This document shows, one piece after another, positions 35,434 to 45,052 of a stretch of 64,000 nucleotides of DNA. Source of the DNA: Panax quinquefolius (Eukaryota > Streptophyta > Magnoliopsida > Apiales > Araliaceae); assembly GCA_020205615.1 (NCBI GenBank), contig CM035166.1, forward strand, positions 88,403,043 to 88,467,042, read 5' to 3'. The notes below the pieces were generated by a model that did not search any database, was not told where the DNA came from, and was given only the letters and a program-made list of their open reading frames with translations. Position 1 is the first letter of the stretch, and every line of letters begins with the position of its first letter. The position numbers and the translations under genes are program-made.

Positions 35434-37983
35434 GCATTGGATCATTGGATCATCTTACATATTATTTGATTCGGGTGCTACTTGTTCCTTCGTATCGCAT
35501 GAATTCTCCCAACGATTAAATTTACTCCAGGAAGAATTAAAATATCCTATGAACATAGAAGTTGCTAATAAGGAAATGATTCCCGTTAGCCATGTATATA
35601 GAAATTGTGTTGTAAACATCAGGGGATATAAGTTACCCATGGATTTAATTCCAATTCAATTAGGAGAATTTGATGTAATTCTAGGAATGGATTGGTTATT
35701 TAACCATGGAGTGATGATAGATTGCCAAAAGAAGTGTATAAACCTTAGGACTCCAGATCAGTCTAAGGTAGCATTCTATGGAAGTAGGTCGTCGAGACAC
35801 TCAAGTTGTCTGACGATGATGCAAGCAAGGAAGTTACTAAGAAAGGGATGTGTAGGATATTTGGCCCATATCGTCGATACGCAGAAAGCAGGGATAGAGA
35901 TGGGACAGATACCAGTAGTGAACAAATTTCCGGATGTATTTCTGGAAGAATTGCTAGGACTTCCGCCGGATCGGGAGGTCGAATTCGTTATAGATTTAGT
36001 ACCGGGGATGACACCGATTTCGAAAGCCCCTTACAGAATGGCACCGACAGAAATGAAGGAGCTGATGGTACAGTTGCAAGAGTTATTGGATAGGAAGTAT
36101 ATTCAACCGAGTGTGTCTCCTCGGGGAGCACCCGCTTTTATTTTGTGAAAAGAAGGATGGATCGATAAGACTATGTATCGATTATCGAGAGTTGAACAAG
36201 GTGACGATTAAGAACAAGTATCCGTTACCTAGGATAGATGATCCGTTCGATCAACTCAAGGAGCGAAATATTTTCCAAGATCGACTTGAGGACTCGGATA
36301 TCACCGTTAAAGGTAAGGAAGGAGGATGTACCTAAAGATGTTGTTCAGACACGTTACGGTCACTACGAGTTCCCCGGTGATGTCGTTCGGGTTAACAGCT
36401 CGCGCTGACATCATTTATGGACATGATGAATCGTATTCAAGAAATACTTAGATAAATTCAGTAGTTGTGTTCATAGATGATATCTTGATCTATTCTAAGA
36501 CTCGGAAGATCTGGCGTCGAACATTTAAGGTTAGAATTGAGGCGTTGAGGAAGGATAAGTTATACGTAAAATTCTCAAGTGTGAATTCGGTTGGAGAAAG
36601 TTCAATTTCTAGGTCACGTGATCGACAAGGATGAAATTTCGTGGATCCAAAGAAAGGTGGAAGCGGTTCGTAATTGGGAACAACCAAAGTCGCCGATCAA
36701 GTAAGAAGTTTCTTAGACCGGCAGGCTATTACAGATGGTTTATCCTAGATTTTTTAAAGATAGCAGGAACGTTGACGAATTTAACGAAGAAGTCGGTAAA
36801 ATTTGTCTGGACGGAGAAATGTGAAGAGAGTTTTAAGGAACTCAAGAAAAGACTGAGTGAAGCACCAGTGTTGTCTTTACCTGACGATACAGGTGACTTC
36901 GTGATTTTCAGTGATGCGTCACACAAAGGACTTGGTTGTGTGCTTATGCAAGATTGTAAAGTTATTGCGTATTCGTCGCGTCAATTGAAGGATTACGAGA
37001 AGGGATATCCTACCCATGATCTGGAATTGGCGGCAGTAGTATTTGCCTTAAAGATATGGAAGCACTATTTATATGGTGTAAGGTGTGAAATATACACGGA
37101 CCATAAAAGTCTGAAGTATATTTTCACGCAGAAGGAGTTGACTATGAGACAAAAAAGATGGTTGGAACTTATAAAGGATTACGATTGCGACATCTTGTAT
37201 TATCCGGGGAAAGCGAACGTGGTAGCAGATGCGCGCCAAGCGAGAAAAGGGCGATGGTAGGTTGGCAATGCTAATATTTCAAGAGGAGTTAATTAAGGAG
37301 ATGGCTAGATTGGAACTCGAGATAAAAAGTTCAAAAGAGAGCCGGAGGGGAAATTGTTCATGAATGGAGGCTCATCCAGACTCTATTGGACAAAATCAAG
37401 GAAGTACAAGGCAGCGATGAGGAATGTGTGAAGGTGAGGACAAGAATTTCAGATGGAGAAGAGCTTAAATTCAGTATGGGGGGTGATGGACTATTAAGGT
37501 TTGAGAAGAGAATTTGGGTGCCAGCGGTGTTTGAATTAAAGGAAGAAATCTTGCAAGAAGCTCATAGCTCAAGTTACTCAATTCACCCGGGAAGCACAAA
37601 GATGTATCAGGATCTCCGCCAACATTATTGGTGGCCCAATATGAAAAGAGAAGTCGCAGAGTGCGTCAGCAAGTGTTTAACATGCCAACGAGTTAAGGCA
37701 GAACATCAGAAATCGAGCGGGCTACTTCAACCTTTAGAAATTCTAGAATGGAAGTGGGAGAATATCACGATGGACTTCGTGGTAGGAATTCTAACTACGC
37801 AAAATGTTAACGATGCAGTTTGGGTGATCGTTGATCGATTGACCAAGTCAGCGCATTTCTTGCCAATCAAGATCAGATATACCTTGGATTAGTTGGTAAA
37901 GCTTTACATCAAAGAGATTATTTCCAGGCACGGGGTTCCTATATCAATTGTGTCAGATCGCGATCCGCGGTTCACAACAATTT
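35434..37983 (+). pseudogene. C-family pol fragment (PR to IN) embedded in LTR sequence
   Basis: Begins near the gag-protease border (GCATTGGATCAT, like 31059), with protease in a 240-codon frame (35426-36148, LFDSGATCSF intact). RT follows with [15 protein letters not shown] sequence at about 36473-36500 but many indels. RNase H is at 36770-37240 ([22 protein letters not shown] intact). Integrase runs to the region coding for SDRDPRFTT, where it stops at 37980. It is nearly identical to the matching parts of 31250-33750. Integrase C terminus, chromodomain and polypurine tract are missing. A 600-bp part (36120-36720) has far more short indels than its flanks. Confidence 0.85.
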
Positions 37984-39500
37984 TTTTATTAATTGATTAA
38001 AATAGTCAAATAGCTTATTAATTGATTAAAATAATATATGTATTTTTTTATAATAGAAATCAGCTGAACTGATGGACACATGAGACTATTAAATTGGGAC
38101 AAGGGAGGGAGTATACGTATATTACATAATTGCTAAGGTGGAAGTAATTTATTTTATTCCTTAAAATCAAAATTCTTTTTATTTTCTAACTCCTACATTC
38201 ATTTTCTCTAACTCCCACATTCTTCCTATTAATTAACTATATTATTGTAGTGTTAAGTATTATGAGTAACTAATCATTAGAGTTGGGGGTTATGGGAGTT
38301 GGGGGTTATGGAATCAAAAGACTCGACATAGTCGCATATATATACAAACACACTTTTCTTTTAAGAAAATTCCACCAAGTGAGTAAACATGGAGAGAAAT
38401 TGAGAGCCTAAGAGAGTTAGAACTAATTTTGGAGGAATACTGAGGATTTGACAAGCAAGGAGAAGGAGCATCATATTAAACCAAGAAGAAATTCATCAAA
38501 AGGTAATTCGTGAACCTATTTTATTTTTTTAAGAAAAATGAGATGAAAATGCATATAAAATTGGTAAATGATTTGTTGTGGCTTTGTGTTGCCATGTTAC
38601 TGTTATTTGATGATTATAGATCATAACAACAAAAGATATGGGTTAATCATGCATCAAATTCATAGAAAATCAAAGAATTAAGCAATGCATGCTCTACCTT
38701 TGATAAAATGTCTCTAAGGTGCTAAATTAATCAAAAAGGTGGAAGTTTGTTAAAGTTTGATGTTGTGAAATGTGAAAAGATGTGAGAGTAGATGATCTGG
38801 ACATTAAGAATAATTTAATTGCATGCTAGAAGCAAAATCACGAATTTTGTCAAATTGGGTTTAACTAGTAATCTGTGATTTTTGGGGTTTTTTGGAGCCT
38901 CGGAATCGTGGTGTATATGACTCGATTAACGTATGTAATAATTTTAGAAAATAGTATGTAACATGAGGTACAACCTGTCCAAATTTCATAGGAAAGGGAG
39001 TTAAATTGAGCAAGTTATGAAAATCGTAAGCATGCATGTTGGTAATAAAATCTGCAGAATTCTGGAAATTCCAGAATTTTTTCTAAGTATAAAACTAGTG
39101 CTTGCACGCTTTTGTATGTAGTTGGTTTGTGGTCTTAGCATACTAGTTTTATGAATGTTATATTTTTGTAAAATACCTTGATGTATGAAGTTTATTGTAT
39201 CCAAGTATCATGGTCATATCATCTTTAGATTAGCGGGAATAAAATCGTAGAGTAAACTCTGAAAATCGTAGAGTCAAGAAAATCGTAGAGTAAACTCGAA
39301 AAATCAGAGAGTCAATGAAAATCGTAGAGAGTAAACTCGAAAATCGAGAGAGTCGATGAAAATCGTAGAGTAAACTCTGAAAATCGTGAGAGTCAAATGA
39401 AAATCGAGAGTAAACTCAAAAATCGTAGAGTCAATTGAAAATCGTAGAGTAAACTCGAAAATCGTAGAGTCAATGAAAATCGTAGAGTAAACTCAAAATC
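37984..39500 (+). repeat. C-family LTR fragment, up to the assembly gap
   Basis: Resumes C-type LTR at a point upstream of where 35433 left off, so about 290 bp (35135-35433) occur again at 37997-38290. It includes splice-donor-like GTAATT at 38503 and the 39-bp array from 39241, which becomes indel-rich and ends in N. Confidence 0.85.
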
Positions 39501-39600
39501 NNNNNNNNNNNNNNNNNNNNNNNNNNNNNNNNNNNNNNNNNNNNNNNNNNNNNNNNNNNNNNNNNNNNNNNNNNNNNNNNNNNNNNNNNNNNNNNNNNNN
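39501..39600. other. Assembly gap (100 N)
   Basis: Exactly 100 N, a conventional placeholder of unknown size. The sequence to the left is LTR C, to the right the end of LTR E, so most of the 5' LTR of E and any boundary between the elements are missing. Confidence 0.99.
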
Positions 39601-39949
39601 AAATGAAATTGTTATACTTATTGAGCTAGTTATGATCACCCTTGCTTGAACCATATGAAAGCAACTAAGAATGAAAGGACCGAAGGATCCAGTAAGGATA
39701 AAGGAAAGGCTAAGGCGGAAAAATAAGTTGTCTTTGTAATAGCATAGTATGAATTTTGTATTTATTTGATAATATGACGAAGAACATATGTAATGGTTAT
39801 AAAGAACCTGGGAAGGAAAATATTATGTTGTAATATATAGAAGACATATTCACTCTTTTGAGGTATTTCAATTGAATGTATGTGTGAACAGTAGCACCGT
39901 GTAGCACCAATTGTCGGGTTGGAAGATACCCAGATTAAAGGGCGTCACA
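39601..39949 (+). repeat. 3' end of the 5' LTR of element E
   Basis: Ends AAAGGGCGTCACA followed by the primer site. The segment GGATAAAGGAAAGGCTAAG resembles the matching part of LTR C (28670-28690). The rest lies in the gap. Confidence 0.8.
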
Positions 39950-39951
39950 GG

Positions 39952-39964
39952 TTGGTATCAAAGC
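39952..39964 (+). promoter_or_regulatory. Primer binding site of element E
   Basis: TTGGTATCAAAGC, identical to that of element C. Confidence 0.85.
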
Positions 39965-40126
39965 TGTAGGTTATAAAACTTAAGAGGGGAAAGAATCTTA
40001 AGCCATAACCTCAAGAAGAGTTGAAGAATTAAAAGATGAAGTTAACCCTAAAAATGCATTAAATGTGATATGTGTTTATAATATTCTAATGTTGTGTACT
40101 AATCAAGATAATTTGTTTTATTGTAG

Positions 40127-40747
40127 ATGTCAGGAGATAACATGATGTATAGAGATATACATGTGGTTAGTGAAGAGTCTGTGAACCAGATAGAGATTTT
40201 ACCGACACCTATAGCTGAGTTGCCAGTGGTGGTGGTGGTTGAGTCAGAAGATTCTGAGAACTTAGGATTTACATCCTTGTTCGATGGTATGTCAGAGGAG
40301 GATGTGGAGGTAGTATCGTTTAACACGGTAGTACCTACGGAGGAGATGACTCCGGGGGAGTCAATGAAGGCATTGTTCATGATGGTGTTGGATAGGAATA
40401 TCCAGCTATGGACAGAGATCAAGGAATTAAAGGAGGAGATCCATGACATCTTGGCAGACAAGAAAGACATGGAGACGTTTTGGGAGGTAGAGCATGATGA
40501 GAAGGTTTTAGCAAAGGACAAGGTCCATGAGCTGAAACACGAGGTCTTTGAGCTTAGGGAGGAGCTAAAGGCCAAGAAGCAGAAAATTGGGAAGATGACC
40601 TATATTCATATGAGTTCCCATGAGGATTATCAGCGAAAAGTTGTTCAGTATCCTGTGGACGTAGGGCAGACTCGGCATACTATCAGTCAAGATGTGGTAG
40701 CCAGTCTTGCCGATGCAGAATATGAAAATGCCACTAGACAAATGTAA
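40127..40747 (+). CDS. Extra ORF upstream of gag, intact coiled-coil protein
   Basis: 206 codons, uninterrupted, although the gag-pol after it is full of stops. ATG at 40127 is preceded directly by TTGTTTTATTGTAG, a strong 3' splice-site-like sequence, and lies 162 bp after the primer site. The N-terminal half is acidic (several Glu/Asp runs, residues about 15-90). Residues about 100-165 are rich in Glu, Lys and Leu in heptad spacing (IKELKEEI, HELKHEVFELREELKAKKQK), predicting a coiled coil; the C terminus is mixed. No signal peptide, membrane segment, zinc motif or similarity to gag, protease or envelope seen. A broken homologue with the same start and order is in element C. Tat/Ogre gypsy elements are known to carry an ORF before gag; chromoviruses normally are not. 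Function unknown. Confidence 0.75.
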   Translation: MSGDNMMYRDIHVVSEESVNQIEILPTPIAELPVVVVVESEDSENLGFTSLFDGMSEEDVEVVSFNTVVPTEEMTPGESMKALFMMVLDRNIQLWTEIKELKEEIHDILADKKDMETFWEVEHDEKVLAKDKVHELKHEVFELREELKAKKQKIGKMTYIHMSSHEDYQRKVVQYPVDVGQTRHTISQDVVASLADAEYENATRQM

Positions 40748-41066
40748 TCTAGTTAGTAACTAGAGTAGGTTTAGATATGTAAATATTGTGTATCTTTGAA
40801 GTGACGTAAAACCCTCTTTTGTATAATCAAATGGTAGTCTATTATAAATCTCAATTTTTGGAAATTAATAGTGGGAAAGTAATGTAATCACCCAAGGCTG
40901 TGTAATGATGAACGATGTAGTATTATACTACAAAGAAGTAAAGCATATCAATATGAGCACTTTATTGAACATGTTGTGCAAAGAGTTGAGTTATTGTTTA
41001 AAAATGAATAATGACTAATTAATAAGAAGAAATTAATAATGAACTGTTATTCATTTTAGCAGAAAG
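40748..41066 (+). other. Spacer between extra ORF and gag of element E
   Basis: Noncoding, AT-rich. Ends TTCATTTTAGCAG just before the gag ATG, a splice-acceptor-like sequence matching the one in C (30078-30088). Confidence 0.5.
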
Positions 41067-42130
41067 ATGCCACCAAGAAGAAGACAACGAAGTCAAGAAC
41101 CTAACGTGAATCAACCAGAAGGGGGACCGGTTAACCCGATGCATGAGTTTGTTAACTTACTAAACAACTGCCTTTAATCGAAATGGTGCAAATATACCTG
41201 TAAATCATGTGGTAATACGTGCTACTACATTTAAGAATTTTAAGAGTGTAGGTCCTCCAGAGTTCAAAGGAACTACAGACCCTATAGAAGCCCAAACTTG
41301 GGTAAAAGAGATTGGAAAGGCATTTGTAATTGTAAATGTCGAAGAGGGCAAAAGATTTCTTTTGTCACTCACATGATAAAGAGAGAGGCCAACTTCTGGT
41401 GGGAGGCGAACCAAGTTAGGGCTTAAGTAGAGAATATAACGTGGACACGATTTAAGGAGATCTTCTTCGAGAACTATTTTCCCACGAGTATGTAGGGTAG
41501 GATGGAGATGAGATTTTTAGAACTGAAATAAGGGGATATGACCGTTCCCTAATATGCTGCCAAGTTCAATGAACTGGAGAGGTTTGCTCCACATCAGGTG
41601 GATACAGAGGTGAGGAAGGCGCGAAGATTTTAGCAAGACTTGAAACCCTGGATCTATAGCCAGATATCAGTGTTTCAAAGTAATTCCTTTGGAACCATTC
41701 TGGAGAAAGAGATAATTGCCGAGGGTGGTAATGAGGCTTTAAGCCAATACCACAGAGAGAAGAAGAACAAGAGTAAGGTAGATGGGGGAGTAACAATCGA
41801 GGGAGCCAGCAGGAGTGGCAACAGACAAAAGAGGAAGGCTTTTAACTCTAGGAATTTCGGGGTAAAATAAGGAGATCCTAAAAAGAGGATGAAGGCGTGT
41901 AAGAATTATGGGAAGACTCACTTAGGAGTCTGTCTCAAAGGTAAAGCCGTGTGCTATAACTATGGACAAGAAGGGCACATTTCGCCTAACTGTCCAAGTC
42001 CGAAGAAGAATCACAGATGCTTCGTATGTGGATCAACTGATCACATGGTGAAGAATTACCCGAAGAAGGGGATGGATGGTAATAAAGGCACTAATAGTGG
42101 TAAGTTAGCTATTAGTGGTCCATCACAGAT
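41067..42130 (+). pseudogene. gag of element E, broken
   Basis: ATG at 41067 opens MPPRRRQRSQEPN, as basic as gag of C. The capsid region has FKNFKSVGPPEFKGTTDP and AQTWVKEI with a frameshift near 41345; stops in place of Gln or Trp occur at 41424, 41494, 41530 and 41550. The linker is basic. Three knuckles lie at 41889-42060: the first has lost His spacing, the second reads CYNYGQEGHISPNC (second Cys to Tyr), the third reads CFVCGSTDHMVKNY (last Cys to Tyr). From the knuckles on, gag and protease share one frame (41889-42485), as expected for a fused gag-pol. Confidence 0.85.
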
Positions 42131-44408
42131 GAGTAGGCCGATGGCCCGCACCTTTAATATGATGGTCCAGGATGCAGTTGTAGGTATTATCCCAATCAAC
42201 GATATAAATGCTTATGTGTTGTTTGATTCGGGTGCTACTTGTTCTTTTATAGCATGTGATTTTGTTAGACGATTAGGATTACTTCCTGAAAGATTGCTTA
42301 TACCTTTAAATATTAAGGTAGAAAATGAAGAAATAATTCATGTTGAACATATTCATAGGCGTTATTGTGTAGAAATACGAGGTTATAAATTATCGGTAGA
42401 TTTAATAGCGATAAAGTTGGGAGAATTCGATGTAATTCTCGGGATGGATTGGTTGTTTAACCATGGTGCAATTATAGACTGTTAAAAATTTGTATAAATC
42501 TTCGAACGTTAAAGCAACCTAAGGTAGTGTTTTACGGTAGTAACTCACTAGGACTTTCGTGTTGTCTTACTATGACACAAACTAGGAAATTGTTGAGGAA
42601 TGGATTCGTAGGTTATCTGTGTCATATTGTTGATACCCAGATAGTGGGAGCAACGATGGAACAAATACCTATAGTCAATGTATTCGTGGATGTATTTTCA
42701 AGCGAATTACCAGGTCTTCCACCAGATAGAGTGATCGAATTCGTAATAGATATTGTGCCAGGAGCGACACTAGTTTCAAGGGCACCGTATCGTATGGTGC
42801 CAGTAGGAATGAAGGAGTTGATGGTTCAACTACAAGAGCTGTTGGATAGAAAATACATTCAACCGAGTGTTTTGCCATGGGGAGCACCGTTACTGTTTGT
42901 GAAGAAGAAAGATGGATCTTTGAGACTTTGTGTCGACTATCGAGAGTTGAACAAGTTAACGATAAAGAATAAATACCCATTGCCCAGGATCGATGATCTC
43001 TTTGATCAATTGAAAGGGGGAAAGTATTTTTCTAAGATAGACTTGGGAACAATGTATCATCAGTTAAAAGTTAGGAATGAGGACGTACTTAAGACGGAAT
43101 TCAGGACTCGTTACAACCATTACGAGTTTTTGGTAATGTCATTTGGGTTGACGAATGCACCAACTGCATCCATGGATATGATGAACAGAGTGTTCGAATA
43201 ATATTTGGACAAGTTCGTCATAGTGTTTACGATGATATTCTAGTCTATTCTTAGACGCCAGAAGATCACGTTGAACACCTAGGATTAGTGTTGGAGACAC
43301 TAAGGAAGGAGACGTTATACGCGAAATTCACTAAGTGTGAATTTTGGATAGAAAGGGTATAGTTTTTAGGATATATTATCGACCGAGATAGAATTTCAGT
43401 AGACCCGGCAAAGGTGGAAGCAGTGATTAATTAGGAACAACCAAAAACAACGATAGAGGTAAGGAGTTTCCTAGGGTTAGTGGGATACTATCGAAGATTT
43501 ATCCAGGATTTTGATAGCTACTCCGTTGACTAATTTAATAAGGAAGACAATGAAGTACGTGTGGACTGAAAAGTGTGAAAATAGTTTTCAAGAACTGAAG
43601 AAAAGGTTGAGTGAAGCACCTGTATTATCTTTACTCGATGATACAAGGAATTTTGTAGTTTATAGCGATGCTTCGCATAGAGGACTAGGTTGCGTGCTCA
43701 TGCAGCATGGCAAGGTCATTGCGTACGCATCACGGTAGTTGAAAGATTATGTGAAAGTTTATCCTACTCATGATCTGGAACTGGCAGCCGTGGTTTTTGC
43801 CCTAAAGATTTGGAGACATTATATATATGGAGAAAAATGTGAGATATACACTGACCATAAAAGTCTAAAATATATCTTCACACAAAAAGACTTAAATATG
43901 AGACAGAGGAGTTGGCTGGAGTTGATAAAGGATTATGACTGTGATATTATGTATCATCTAGGAAAAGCAAATGTAGTGGTCGATGCCTTAAGTAGGAAGG
44001 GTCAGGAAAAGTTATCTATGTTAACGGCTCAAACTGAGTTAATAAAAAAGATTGCTAGAATGGAGTTAGAGGTGAAGTTACCGAGTGAGTCGGGTCAGAA
44101 ATTATTTACAACGGAGGTTCAAGTTACCATTATAGAGAGAGTCAAAGAGGTACAACTCAGAAATGATGAGTGTGACCATGTGAAGAAATAGCTAGTAGAT
44201 GAAAAAGAGATAAAGTATAGTCTCGATAATGAGGGGTAGTTAAGATTTGAAGGAAGAATTTGGATTCCAAGTGAAACAGAATTGAAGGAAGAAATATTAC
44301 AAGAGGCTCATAGTTCAAGTTACTCGATTCATCACGGTAGTACTAAGATGTATCAAGACCTTTGACAGAGTTTTTTGTGGCCAAACATGAAGAAAGAAAT
44401 AGCAGAAT
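42131..44408 (+). pseudogene. pol of element E, first part (PR, RT, RNase H, start of IN)
   Basis: Protease with LFDSGATCSF (42220-42249) and [19 protein letters not shown], then a stop at 42483. RT 42527-43490: [15 protein letters not shown] is intact; the catalytic FIDD box near 43225 is lost by a one-base deletion; TAG occurs at 43199, 43252, 43361 and 43432. RNase H 43511-44010: [22 protein letters not shown] present; TAG replaces Gln at 43736. Integrase N-terminal zinc domain begins near 44270 (EEILQEAHSSSYSIH) and is cut at 44408 by CACTA element F; it continues at 49482. Confidence 0.9.
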
Positions 44409-45052
44409 CACTACAAAAAAAGCAGTCATTGCCGGCGGGCACTGCCGTCAACTATGACTATAGTGTCGTCGGCATTGAGGTCATTCACGATGGCCGTGGC
44501 CATCGGTGATCCCGTCGTCTCACAGGTCGTCACCCCTGGTCCCCGTCGGCATAATTGTCATTGGCGATGGGTCTCATTGGCGACGACACAAGGTCACTCC
44601 CGACGGCCCAAGCGACGGCAAGACCGTCGGTAAAAGCTCAATAATTGTTTTTAAAATTACTCATTCATAACGGCAAGCCCATCGGCCATGATTGTGTAGC
44701 CGTCAACAATGACTTTTTAAAATTAAATTAAAAGCATCAAATGCATGTCCCCGTATGTTCGTATTTATAGGTCATCAAGCGTGAAGGCGCCATCGCCTCT
44801 TACCCCCGCTTCTAAGAATGACTATATATATTTTGAATTTGTTTTATATAATTTCAAAATTTCCCTATTCATTTACAATTATAAACATATACCTGTTATA
44901 AACTAATAAAAACCATCAAATAACAATTAAATATCATACAATTCACCATTCAAATAGTAATCAAAATCAAATATATAGATCAAAAATGGTCGTCTGTATA
45001 ACTCAGAAACTGTGCAAGTACATACATGAAACTCAGAATATAACATATACTT

